Assembly (NCBI GenBank): GCA_020161065.1
Contig: JAIUPH010000039.1
Location: 97,802-161,801 of the forward strand
DNA: 64,000 nucleotides
Reading direction: 5' to 3'
Source: Pseudomonadota bacterium
Lineage (GTDB): Bacteria > Pseudomonadota > Gammaproteobacteria > Burkholderiales > Burkholderiaceae_C
Of this stretch, positions 17,750 to 29,027 are shown piece by piece. A model generated the notes under the pieces. It made no database searches. It was not told where the DNA came from and saw only the letters and a program-made list of their open reading frames with translations. The translations under genes were made by a program, and so were the position numbers. Position 1 is the first letter of the stretch, and every line of letters begins with the position of its first letter.

Positions 17750-18967
17750 GTGACCGATCGCATGACAGAGGGCATGGCGCATCGACCGGACGACCGCCGG
17801 CGGGCCTGGCTGGCGCGGCTGGGTGCCGGCATCGGCATCGGCCTGGCGGTGCTGGCGCTGGGCGGCTGCAAGACGCCGCCGCCGCCCCCGCCGCCGCCGG
17901 TGGACGAAACGCTGGAAGGCGCCATCAACGGCGTGCTGCTGGACATGGCCCGCCAGCTCGGCGCCCAGGCCGGCACCGAGCGCAGCGCGGTGATCGACCC
18001 GCTGCTCGACGGCCGCAGCGGCCAGCAGACGCGGGCCACCGAGCGCGTGGTGCAGGCGCTGCAGGCCGGCGTGCCGCGCGTGCTGCCCAAGGTGCGGTTG
18101 TTGCCGTTCGACGAAACCGGCGCCAAGGAATCGCGCTGGCTGTTCAACGGCACCCTCACCGCGCAGGAGGGCGCGCCCGGCACCTACAAGCTGACGGTGG
18201 CGCTGTCCGACCGCGCCGGCGGCGTCGTCATCGCGCGCGGCGTGGCGCCGCTGAAGGACAGCCAGCTCGACCTGTCGCCGACGCGCTTTTATTCCGAGAG
18301 TCCGTCGCTGGTGCGCGACCGCGCGGTGCAGGGCTACCTGGCCACCACCGAGCAGCCGGTGGGGCAGGCGGCCGACCGCGTGTACCTCGACCAGATTCCC
18401 ACCTCGGCGCTGCTGGCCGAGGCGCAGGACGCCTACAACCACGAGCGCTGGGACCGCGCGCTGGAGCTGATGTCCACGGCCGCCGGCCGCGACGACGGCC
18501 AGCAGCTGCGCACCTTCAACGGCCTGTACATGGCCAACATGAAGCTCGGCCGCACGGCCGACGCCGAGGCCGCGTTCGGCAAGATCGCCGCCTTGGGCCT
18601 GGCCACCAGCAACCTGGCGGTGAAGATCCTGTTCCGCCCCGGCACCACCGAGTTCATGAGCGACGCGCCCATCTACACGATGTGGCTGCGCCAGATCGCC
18701 CGCGCCGCGCAGGCCTCGGAGCTGTGCCTGACGGTGGTCGGCCACACCAGCAAGACCGGCACCGAGGCCGTCAACAAGGCCTTGTCGCTGCGCCGCGCGC
18801 AGGCCATGCGTGAGCGGCTGGCGCGCGACGCGCCGGCGCTGGGCCGCGGCCAGCGCGTGCGCACCGAAGGCCGAGGCTGGGACGAGACCATCGTCGGCAC
18901 CGGCACCGACGATTTGCGTGACGCCCTCGACCGGCGGGTGGAATTCAAGGTCGACAACTGCGTCTGA
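17750..18967 (+). CDS. OmpA family lipoprotein
   Basis: 405 residues. After a basic N terminus, a lipobox (ALGGC) puts the lipidated Cys near residue 42, followed by eight prolines. The middle (about 50-180) resembles FlgO/LpoB-like periplasmic domains, then a short TPR-like helical part (TSALLAEAQDAYNHERWDRAL) and a C-terminal OmpA peptidoglycan-binding domain (about 295-405, LFRPGTTEF ... VVGHTSKTG ... RRVEFKV). It is probably an outer-membrane anchor bound to peptidoglycan. GTG start with AAGGGAG seven bases upstream. Confidence 0.85.
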   Translation: MTDRMTEGMAHRPDDRRRAWLARLGAGIGIGLAVLALGGCKTPPPPPPPPVDETLEGAINGVLLDMARQLGAQAGTERSAVIDPLLDGRSGQQTRATERVVQALQAGVPRVLPKVRLLPFDETGAKESRWLFNGTLTAQEGAPGTYKLTVALSDRAGGVVIARGVAPLKDSQLDLSPTRFYSESPSLVRDRAVQGYLATTEQPVGQAADRVYLDQIPTSALLAEAQDAYNHERWDRALELMSTAAGRDDGQQLRTFNGLYMANMKLGRTADAEAAFGKIAALGLATSNLAVKILFRPGTTEFMSDAPIYTMWLRQIARAAQASELCLTVVGHTSKTGTEAVNKALSLRRAQAMRERLARDAPALGRGQRVRTEGRGWDETIVGTGTDDLRDALDRRVEFKVDNCV

Positions 18968-18981
18968 GCCGGCCGGCCCTC

Positions 18982-18987
18982 TAGAAT
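18982..18987 (+). promoter_or_regulatory. Probable -10 box for the metH transcript
   Basis: TAGAAT lies just after the OmpA-lipoprotein gene stop. A start point about 7 bp downstream would put the first stem of the SAH aptamer at the very 5' end of the RNA. No convincing -35 was seen. Confidence 0.4.
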
Positions 18988-18997
18988 CCGCCGCCTT

Positions 18998-19082
18998 CCC
19001 GAGGAGCGTTGCAACGGCTGCCCAGCGCAGCCGCCAGGCTCGGGCCGCCGCACCCGCCGGGCGCGGCGCCGCAACGGCGCTC
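18998..19082 (+). promoter_or_regulatory. SAH (S-adenosylhomocysteine) riboswitch upstream of metH
   Basis: The layout matches the known SAH-sensing ahcY element. Stem P1 pairs CCCGAG (18998-19003) with CTCGGG (19039-19044); the conserved GAGGAGCGTTGCAAC follows; P2 pairs GGCTG (19016-19020) with CAGCC (19028-19032); the conserved GCCAGGCTCGG closes P1. The downstream GCAACGGCGCTC provides CGCTC (19078-19082), which pairs with GAGCG (19004-19008) as the pseudoknot. The aptamer ends 23 bp before the metH ATG. In this class SAH binding turns expression on, which fits control of a gene that recycles homocysteine to methionine. Confidence 0.93.
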
Positions 19083-19105
19083 ACCTCCAGCATCCGACGT
19101 GAGCC

Positions 19106-21852
<2,747 letters not shown>

Positions 21853-21856
<4 letters not shown>

Positions 21857-23070
21857 CGAAGCGCACCCCGTTCGCGGCCTTGCTCGCGGATTGGCGGTTG
21901 CGCTTACGGCTGGCCTTGCTGGCCGGCGCGGCCGTCGCGCTCGCCGGCTGCAGCACGCTGCCCGGCTGGATGGTGCTGCAGGGCCGCGCGGCCATCACCG
22001 ACTACCGGCATTTCGACAACGCCGGCATCGCGCGCGCAGCCGAGCCTTCGCCGCTGCCGGCCGCGCCGCAGGCGCTGCGCTGGCCCGGCGGCCTGGACGA
22101 CGCCGCTGCCGAGGCCGACCTCGCGCAGCGCGGCACCGTCGCGCTGCTGGTGGCGCGCCGCGGGCAGCTGGTCTACGAGCGCTACTTCAACGGCTACCAG
22201 CGCGACAGCGTGGCCACCAGCTTCTCGATGGCCAAGTCGGTGCTCTCGCTGCTGCTCGGCCAGGCCATCGCCGAGGGCCGCATCGCCGGCGTCGACGACC
22301 CGCTGACGCGCTACCTGCCCGAGCTGCTGGACAACGACCCGCGCTTCGCGCGCATCACGCTGCGCCACCTGCTCACCATGCGCAGCGGCATCCGCTTCGA
22401 CGAGAGCTATGGCACGCCGTTCAGCGAAGCCGGGCGCTTCTACCTCGCCGACGACCTCAAGCGCCAGGTGGCGGGGCTGCGCATCGCGCGCGAGCCCGAC
22501 CAGGCCTACGCCTATTCCAGCGGCGACAGCCAGTTGCTGGGCATGGCCATCGAGCGCGCCACCTCCCAACCCTTGGCGCAACTCGTCGAGCAGCGCCTGT
22601 GGCAACCGCTCGGCGCGCAATACGACGCCAGCTGGAGCCTGGACAGCGCCGGCCACGGCGTGGCGCGCGGCTTTTGCTGCCTGAACGCGCGCGCCGTCGA
22701 CTACCTGCGAGTGGGCCTGATGGTGCTGAACGAGGGCCGCTGGAACGGCCGCCAGGTGGTGCCCGCCGAATGGCTGCGCCTGAGCACCGCCGCCCAGTCC
22801 GGCCTGCCCGGCGCCGACGACGCGGCGCGCCGCAACATCGAGAGCCCGGGCACGCCGAAGGCCGCGTTCTACGCCTGGCAATGGCGGCGCCGGCCGCAGC
22901 CCGGCAGCAACCCGCTGCAGCCCGGCGAGGCCGTCTACGCGCAAGGCCTGCTCGGCCAGTTCCTCTACATCGACCCGCCGACGCAGACCGTGGTGCTGCG
23001 CCTGGGCCAGCGCGGCGGCGACCGGCCTTGGCCCGGCTGGATCGAGGCGCTGCTGCAGCTCAACCCCTGA
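21853..23070 (+). CDS. Serine hydrolase lipoprotein (class C beta-lactamase/PBP-like fold)
   Basis: 405 residues. A signal with lipobox LAGC (Cys near 33) predicts a lipoprotein. The serine-hydrolase motifs are SMAKS near 125 (SxxK, nucleophile Ser and base Lys) and YSSGD near 217 (the YxN-like Tyr); the third KTG-type motif is not obvious. The family includes esterases, peptidases and penicillin-binding relatives (COG1680), so true beta-lactamase activity should not be assumed. Its ATG overlaps the metH stop (ATGA), so it is translationally coupled to an enzyme with which it has no evident functional link. Confidence 0.88.
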
Positions 23071-23107
23071 GCGGCACCCCGCGATACCGCGCGGCGCCCC
23101 GTGCCGC
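23071..23107. terminator. Hairpin between convergent serine-hydrolase and comM genes
   Basis: GCGGCAC (23071-23077) pairs with GTGCCGC (23101-23107); the stem starts right after one stop codon and ends just before the opposing one. Without T-tracts, activity as a bidirectional terminator is inferred. Confidence 0.4.
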
Positions 23108-23109
23108 GC

Positions 23110-24627
23110 TCACCCCAGCGCGCGCTGCGTCTGCAAGGCCTCGGCCACGTGGGGCAAGGCCACGGTCTCGGCGGCGGCCAGGTCGGCGATGGTGCGCGCC
23201 ACCTTCAGCGTGCGGTGCAGCCGTCGGCCCGACCAGCCCAGCCGTTCGGCGGCCTGGCGCAGGAAGGCGACCGCCGCGTCCTCCAGGCGGCCGTGGGCGT
23301 CGATGCCGGCGGCGTCCAGCAAGGCGTTGGCGCGGCCCTGGCGCTGCCGCTGGCGCTCTCGCGCGGCGGCCACGCGCGCCGCCACCACCGCGCTGGGTTC
23401 GCCGTCGGGCAGCGCCAGCAGTTCGGCCGGCGCCAGCGCCGGCACTTCGATGCGCAGGTCGATGCGGTCGAGCAGCGGGCCCGACAGTCGCCCCTGATAA
23501 CGCGCCACCTGGTCGGGCGTGCAGCGGCAGGCGCGGGCGCTGCCGATCGGCGCGCCCAGCCAGCCGCAAGGGCAGGGGTTCATCGCCGCCACCAGCAGGA
23601 AGCGCGCGGGGTAGTGGGCCTGGCGCGCGGCGCGCGAGATGGTGATGCGGCCGCTCTCCAGCGGCTCGCGCAGCGCCTCCAGCGCGTGGCGCGGCAGCTC
23701 GGGCAGCTCGTCGAGGAAGAGCACGCCGCCGTGTGCCAGCGAGATTTCGCCCGGCCGCGGTGGCGAGCCGCCGCCCACCAGCGCCGCGGCGCTGGCCGAA
23801 TGGTGCGGCGCGCGCACCGGCCGCCGGCCGAAGCTGGCGGGGTCGAAATGGCTGCTGGCCAGGCTGCGCAGGGCGGCGCTGGCCAGCGCTTCGTCGTCGT
23901 CCATCGGCGGCAGCAGGCCGGGCAGCCGTTCGGCCAGCATCGACTTGCCGCTGCCCGGCGGGCCGATCAGCAGCAAGCTGTGGCCGCCGGCGGCGGCGAT
24001 CTCCAGCGCGCGCTTGGGCAGGGCCTGGCCTTTCACGTCGCGCAGGTCGCTCGCGTGGCGCGGCGCCGCGGGTGCAGCCACCGGTGGCGGCGTGGGCAGC
24101 GGCGGGCCGTCGGGCAGCAGCGAGCGCACCACCTCGGCCAGGTGGCCGGCGGCGCGCACCGCCAACCCCGGCACCAGCGCGGCGGCGGTGGCGCTCTCGG
24201 CCGGCAGCACCAGCGTGCGCGCGCTGCCGGCGCGGCGCAGCGCCAGGGCTAACGCCAGTGCACCGCGTACCGGTCGCAGCTCGCCGGCCAGCGAGAGTTC
24301 GCCGGCGAACTCGTAGGGCGCCAGCGCGGCCGGGTCGATGACGCCGCCGGCGGCCAGGATGCCCAGCGCGATCGGCAGGTCGAAGCGGCCCGAGTCCTTG
24401 GGCAGGTCGGCCGGCGCCAGGTTGACGGTGATGCGCTGGTTGTGCGGGAACGCGAAGCCGCTTTGCTGCAAGGCCGCGCGCACGCGCTCGCGCGATTCCT
24501 TGACCTCGGTCTCGGCCAGGCCCACCAGCGTGAAGCTGGGCAACCCGTTGGCAAGCTGCACCTCCACCTGCACCTCGGGCGCCGAGAGCCCGTCCAGCGC
24601 CCGGCTGGCGACCACGGCCAGTGACAT
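23110..24627 (-). CDS. comM: YifB/ComM family AAA+ Mg-chelatase-like helicase
   Basis: ComM is a hexameric branch-migration helicase that helps integrate transforming DNA (known for Vibrio and others). The 505 residues match the family length. An N-terminal ChlI/Lon-like domain (about 1-180, VEVQLANGLPSFTLVGL, KESRERVRAAL) precedes the AAA+ core: Walker A GPPGSGKS near 220, APHHSASAAALVGGG, Walker B VLFLDELPE near 293, and GPLLDRIDL. The CPCG...C cysteines typical of the family are also present. GGGAGG nine bases before the ATG at 24627 supports MSLAVV over the upstream MPT start. Confidence 0.95.
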   Translation of the reverse strand: MSLAVVASRALDGLSAPEVQVEVQLANGLPSFTLVGLAETEVKESRERVRAALQQSGFAFPHNQRITVNLAPADLPKDSGRFDLPIALGILAAGGVIDPAALAPYEFAGELSLAGELRPVRGALALALALRRAGSARTLVLPAESATAAALVPGLAVRAAGHLAEVVRSLLPDGPPLPTPPPVAAPAAPRHASDLRDVKGQALPKRALEIAAAGGHSLLLIGPPGSGKSMLAERLPGLLPPMDDDEALASAALRSLASSHFDPASFGRRPVRAPHHSASAAALVGGGSPPRPGEISLAHGGVLFLDELPELPRHALEALREPLESGRITISRAARQAHYPARFLLVAAMNPCPCGWLGAPIGSARACRCTPDQVARYQGRLSGPLLDRIDLRIEVPALAPAELLALPDGEPSAVVAARVAAARERQRQRQGRANALLDAAGIDAHGRLEDAAVAFLRQAAERLGWSGRRLHRTLKVARTIADLAAAETVALPHVAEALQTQRALG

Positions 24628-24670
24628 CGTCGGCATCCTCCCCGGGCGGCGATTGTGCCGGCCCGCTGCC

Positions 24671-24710
24671 CGCCGTCGCGCGCCGTCGCCCGCCATCGCG
24701 CGCCATCGCG
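24671..24710. repeat. Four tandem 10-bp repeats
   Basis: Four consecutive 10-mers of the form cgcc(g/a)tcgc(g/c) lie between comM and the porin gene. The following 100 bp is also low-complexity, with the block GGGCGGCCGCC appearing twice. This sits in the 267-bp divergent control region. No promoter hexamers stand out. Confidence 0.7.
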
Positions 24711-24894
24711 CGGTACCGCCGGCCGCGCACCGGCGCAGTGCGGGCGGCCGCCGTTCACCACATCGGTGCGCGTGCGCCGCCGTTCGGGCGGCCGCCATGC
24801 ACCGCGGGCGGGGCCGCGGCCGGCGCGGCCGGTGGCACGGAAGCTGCAAACCGGGTGGCTGAAGAAACCTCGCCACCCATCCGGAGATCATTCG

Positions 24895-25620
24895 ATGAAG
24901 CAAGCCCTCCTGTCCCTGGCCGCCGCGCTGGCCGCCTCGGCGTTGCCGATCGCGGCCCATGCCGACCTGGCCTACAACATCGGCGGCGCCACCGAGTACC
25001 GCTACCGCGGCATCTCGCAGTCGCGCTTCAAGCCGGCCGTGCAGGGCGGCGTCGATTTCTCGGCCGGCGGGTTCTACCTGGGCGCCTGGGCCTCGTCGAT
25101 CAAGTGGATCAAGGACGCCGGCGGCGACGCCTCGGCCGAGGTCGACGTCTACGCCGGCTACAAGGGCGAGATCGCCAAGGACTCGCTGTCGTACGACGTG
25201 GGCGTGCTCAGCTACCAGTACCCCAGCCACCAGCTCGCCGTGAGCCCGGTGACCACCGAGATCTACGGCGCGCTGACCTTCGGCCCGGCAACGCTGAAGT
25301 ACTCGCACAGCGTGAGCAACCTGTTCGGCTTCGCCGACAGCAAGAACAGCGGCTACCTCGACCTGAGCGCCAGCTTCGACGTCGGCAGCGGCGTGATGGT
25401 GGCGCCGCACATCGGCTACCAGAAGGTGGCGCATAACGGCGATTATTCGTATACCGACTTCTCGCTCGCCGTCAGCAAGGACTTCAACGGCCTGGTGCCC
25501 AGCCTGACGCTGTACGCCACCGACACCAAGAAGATCAACGGCGGCTACGCCTACGTCAGCCCGTCGGGCAAGAACCTCGGCCGCACCGGCGTCGTGCTGG
25601 CCGTCAAGTACAACTTCTGA
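24895..25620 (+). CDS. TorF family putative porin
   Basis: 241 residues with a signal peptide (MKQALLSLAAALAASALPIAAHA). The mature part is made of alternating beta strands and ends in Phe (VLAVKYNF), the C-terminal signature of outer-membrane barrels. The YRGISQS motif just after the signal is typical of the Gcw_chp/TorF family. A GGAG precedes the ATG. In many Burkholderiales this gene sits directly before glnK-amtB, and it is probably part of the same nitrogen-responsive unit, perhaps admitting small nitrogen compounds; the substrate is not known. Confidence 0.88.
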   Translation: MKQALLSLAAALAASALPIAAHADLAYNIGGATEYRYRGISQSRFKPAVQGGVDFSAGGFYLGAWASSIKWIKDAGGDASAEVDVYAGYKGEIAKDSLSYDVGVLSYQYPSHQLAVSPVTTEIYGALTFGPATLKYSHSVSNLFGFADSKNSGYLDLSASFDVGSGVMVAPHIGYQKVAHNGDYSYTDFSLAVSKDFNGLVPSLTLYATDTKKINGGYAYVSPSGKNLGRTGVVLAVKYNF

Positions 25621-25977
<357 letters not shown>

Positions 25978-26007
25978 CGACCAGCCCCGAAAGAACCACC
26001 GAACACC

Positions 26008-27546
26008 ATGAAGCAACTTCTAGCGATCTGTGCCCTCGGCCTGGCGGCCCTGGGCTTCAACGGCGCCGCCTCGGCGCAGGACGCGGCCTCGGCCGCCGCG
26101 GCAGCGCCGGCGGCCGAAGCCTCGGCGCCGATGCCCGCGGCGCCGACCGCCGCACCCGCACCCGCGGCCGCCGCGGCAGTGGCCGCCCCGGCGGCGCCCG
26201 CCTCGGCCGCCGCCGCGCCGGTGCCCAACAAGGGCGACGTCAGCTGGATGATGGTGTCCACGCTGCTGGTCATCATGATGTCCATCCCCGGCCTGGCGCT
26301 GTTCTACGGCGGCCTGGTGCGCAGCAAGAACATGCTGTCGGTGCTGATGCAGGTGTTCGTCACCTTCTCGCTGATCAGCGTGCTGTGGTTCGTCTACGGC
26401 TACAGCCTGGCGTTCACCGAGGGCAACGCCTTCATCGGCGGCCTCGACCGGCTGTTCCTGAAAGGCGTGTTCGACCCCGTCAAGGGCGAGTTCGCGATGG
26501 CCGCCACCTTCAGCAAGGGCGTGGTCATCCCCGAGATCGTGTTCGTGGTGTTCCAGGCCACCTTCGCGGCCATCACCTGCGGGCTGATCGTCGGTGCCTT
26601 CGCCGAGCGCGCGAAGTTCAGCGCCGTGCTGCTGTTCATGGTGATCTGGTTCACCTTCAGCTACGCGCCGATCGCCCACATGGTGTGGTTCTGGATGGGC
26701 CCCGACGCCTACACCGGCAAGGAGGTGGTCGACGCGATGAACGCCAAGGCCGGGCTGATCTGGCAGTGGGGCGCGCTCGACTTCGCCGGCGGCACCGTGG
26801 TGCACATCAACGCCGCCGTGGCCGGCCTGGTGGGCGCCTACATGGTGGGCAAGCGCGTCGGCTACGGCCGCGAGGCGATGGCGCCGCACAGCCTGACGCT
26901 GACGATGGTCGGCGCCTCGCTGCTGTGGGTGGGCTGGTTCGGCTTCAACGCCGGCTCGGCGCTGGAGGCCGGCAACAGCGCGGCGCTGGCCTTCCTCAAC
27001 ACCTTCTCGGCCACCGCCTGCGCGGTGCTGGCCTGGTGCGTGGGCGAGTCGCTGATGAAGGGCAAGGCCTCGATGCTGGGCGCCGCCTCGGGCGCGGTGG
27101 CCGGGCTGGTGGCCATCACGCCGGCGGCCGGCAACGTGGGCATCGTCGGCGCGCTGGTCATCGGGCTGGTCGCCGGCTTCGCCGGGCTGTGGGGCGTCAA
27201 CGGCCTCAAGCGGCTGCTCGGCGCCGACGACTCGCTGGACGTCTTCGGCGTGCACGGCGTGTGCGGCATCGTCGGCGCGCTGCTGACCGGCGTCTTCAAC
27301 AACCAGGCGCTCGGCGGGCCGGGGCTGGTGACCGACTGGGTCAGCGCCGCGGTGGGCAGCAATGGCATCGGCGCGCAGGTGTGGATCCAGGCCAAGGCGG
27401 TGCTGCTGACGGTGGTCTGGTCGGCCGTGGTCGCCGCCATCGCCTACAAGATCGTCGACCTGACGATCGGCCTGCGCGTCGCCGAGGACGAAGAGCGCGA
27501 GGGCCTGGACATCAGCTCGCACGGCGAGACGGCGTACAACAAGTAG
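26008..27546 (+). CDS. amtB: Ammonium transporter AmtB
   Basis: 512 residues. A signal peptide (about 1-24) is followed by an unusual Ala/Pro-rich linker (about 24-73) and then eleven membrane helices. Channel residues are visible: the twin histidines in VHINAAVAG near 271 and VFGVHGVCG near 415, the Phe gate in VFQATFAAITCG and the W/D recruitment site near WMGPDAY. Conducts ammonia/ammonium across the inner membrane under GlnK control. It follows glnK by 30 bp. The cleavable signal is common in Amt proteins; the long low-complexity periplasmic linker is not universal. Confidence 0.95.
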   Translation: MKQLLAICALGLAALGFNGAASAQDAASAAAAAPAAEASAPMPAAPTAAPAPAAAAAVAAPAAPASAAAAPVPNKGDVSWMMVSTLLVIMMSIPGLALFYGGLVRSKNMLSVLMQVFVTFSLISVLWFVYGYSLAFTEGNAFIGGLDRLFLKGVFDPVKGEFAMAATFSKGVVIPEIVFVVFQATFAAITCGLIVGAFAERAKFSAVLLFMVIWFTFSYAPIAHMVWFWMGPDAYTGKEVVDAMNAKAGLIWQWGALDFAGGTVVHINAAVAGLVGAYMVGKRVGYGREAMAPHSLTLTMVGASLLWVGWFGFNAGSALEAGNSAALAFLNTFSATACAVLAWCVGESLMKGKASMLGAASGAVAGLVAITPAAGNVGIVGALVIGLVAGFAGLWGVNGLKRLLGADDSLDVFGVHGVCGIVGALLTGVFNNQALGGPGLVTDWVSAAVGSNGIGAQVWIQAKAVLLTVVWSAVVAAIAYKIVDLTIGLRVAEDEEREGLDISSHGETAYNK

Positions 27547-27562
27547 CCTGCACGGTCGTATC

Positions 27563-27601
27563 GCGGCCGGCGGTTCCCGCGCGCAGCGGGCCGCCGGCCG
27601 C
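27563..27601 (+). terminator. Strong hairpin after amtB
   Basis: An 11-bp perfect inverted repeat, GCGGCCGGCGG / CCGCCGGCCGC, with a further small stem in the loop, begins 17 bp after the amtB stop. It is a likely transcription end for the porin-glnK-amtB unit, although no U-tract follows. Confidence 0.5.
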
Positions 27602-27662
27602 GGCGCGCGACCGCCGGGTGAAGGGCGCGTGAAGGCCGCGTGAATGCCGGGCGCCGCCTGCC

Positions 27663-27668
27663 TAGAAT
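27663..27668 (+). promoter_or_regulatory. Probable -10 box before gshA
   Basis: TAGAAT lies 28 bp before the gshA ATG. A start point 7 bp downstream would coincide with an ATG at 27676 that opens an 11-codon frame overlapping the gshA start. No clear -35 is seen. Confidence 0.4.
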
Positions 27669-27695
27669 GAGGACCATGGCGCGCTGCGAGACCGC

Positions 27696-28982
27696 ATGGT
27701 TCCCCACCTGATCACCGCCCTCACCGGGCCCATCAACGAGCTGGAACAGCGCATCCTCGAATCGATGCCGGCGATCGAACGCTGGTTCCGGCTCGAATGG
27801 ATGGAGCACACGCCGCCGTTCTACACCGCGGTGGACCTGCGCAACGCCGGCTTCAAGCTGGCGCCGGTGGACACCGACCTCTTCCCCGAGGGCTTCAACC
27901 ACCTCACGCCGCAGATGCTGCCGCTGGCCGTGCAGGCGGCGATGGCGGCGATCGAGAAGATCTGCCCCGAGGCCAAGAACCTGCTGCTGCTGCCCGGCGC
28001 GCGCTGCGACAACAGCTTCTACCGCATGCACCTGCAGCGGCTGGTGCAGATCTTCACGCAGGCCGGGCTCAACGTGCGGCTGGGCTCGTTCGACCCGGCG
28101 CTGACCGAGCCGCGCCCGGTGCCGCTGCCCGACGGCAGCGAGCTGCTGATCGAGCCGCTGGTGCGCAAGCGCACGCGGCTGGGCCTGAAGGACTTCGACC
28201 CCTGCACCATCCTGCTCAACGACGACCTGCGCGGCGGCGTGCCGCGCTCGCTGCAGAACCTGCACGAGCAGTACCTGCTGCCGCCGCTGCACGCCGGCTG
28301 GGCGCTGCGCCGCAAGTCCACCCACTTCCAAAGTTATGAGGAGGTGGCCAAGAAGTTCGCCAAGCTGCTGGGCATGGACCCGTGGCTGATCAACCCGATG
28401 GCCGTGCGCTGCGCCGCGGTGGACGCCGCCGACGAGGCGGCCGTGGACGGCGTGCGCACCCAGGCCGAGGCGCTGCTGGCCAAGGTGCGGCGCAAGTTCA
28501 AGGAATACGGCATCAACGAGAAGCCCTTCGTCGTCATCAAGACCGACGCCCGCCGCAGCGGCGCCGGCGTGCTGACGGTGCGCGACGCGCGCGAGATCGA
28601 CGCCGCGCGGCTGCAGCGCATGCTGGGCGTGGCCGAGGCGCCGGCCGCGGTGGACCTGCTGGTGCAGGAAGGCGTGCCGACCTACGAGCGCATCAACGAG
28701 GCGGTGGCCGAGCCGGTGGTCTGCATGATCGACCGCTACGTCATCGGCGGCTACTACCGCGTGCACGCCGGCCGCGGCGTCGACGAGAACCTCGACATCC
28801 CCGGCTCCACCTACGTGCCGCTGGCCTTCGCCGAAAGCCACCTGCTGCCGCTGCGCTCGGCCAAGCCCGGCGCCAGCGCGCCGAACCGCTTCTACATGTA
28901 CGGCGTGATCGGGCGGCTGGCGATGCTGGCCGCGGCCTACGAGCTGGAAGCCACCGACCCCGAGGCCGAGAACTACGATTGA
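27696..28982 (+). CDS. gshA: Glutamate--cysteine ligase, proteobacterial type
   Basis: First step of glutathione synthesis: ATP-dependent joining of glutamate and cysteine. 428 residues of the type described as the gshA_ferroox family, which is unrelated in sequence to E. coli GshA. The N terminus MVPHLITALTGPINELEQRI matches family members and fixes the start. Conserved blocks include MEHTPPFYTAVDLRNAGFKL, LLPGARCDNSFYRMHL, the ATP-grasp-like FVVIKTDARRSGAGVL near 278, and FYMYGVIGRLAMLAA near the end. gshB lies 3.2 kb downstream on the same strand, with kup and a benE-like gene between. Confidence 0.93.
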   Translation: MVPHLITALTGPINELEQRILESMPAIERWFRLEWMEHTPPFYTAVDLRNAGFKLAPVDTDLFPEGFNHLTPQMLPLAVQAAMAAIEKICPEAKNLLLLPGARCDNSFYRMHLQRLVQIFTQAGLNVRLGSFDPALTEPRPVPLPDGSELLIEPLVRKRTRLGLKDFDPCTILLNDDLRGGVPRSLQNLHEQYLLPPLHAGWALRRKSTHFQSYEEVAKKFAKLLGMDPWLINPMAVRCAAVDAADEAAVDGVRTQAEALLAKVRRKFKEYGINEKPFVVIKTDARRSGAGVLTVRDAREIDAARLQRMLGVAEAPAAVDLLVQEGVPTYERINEAVAEPVVCMIDRYVIGGYYRVHAGRGVDENLDIPGSTYVPLAFAESHLLPLRSAKPGASAPNRFYMYGVIGRLAMLAAAYELEATDPEAENYD

Positions 28983-29027
28983 CATGCCGCGAGGCCGCGC
29001 GCCGCGCGGCCGGCGACGTGCCCCCCC

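Noticed and set aside
24661-24720. CRISPR-like array
   Set aside because: The repeats are 10-bp contiguous units with no spacers; no cas genes in the window.
26020-27522. 500-codon minus-strand frame opposite amtB
   Set aside because: His/Gln/Arg-rich shadow of the amtB codons; no plausible fold.
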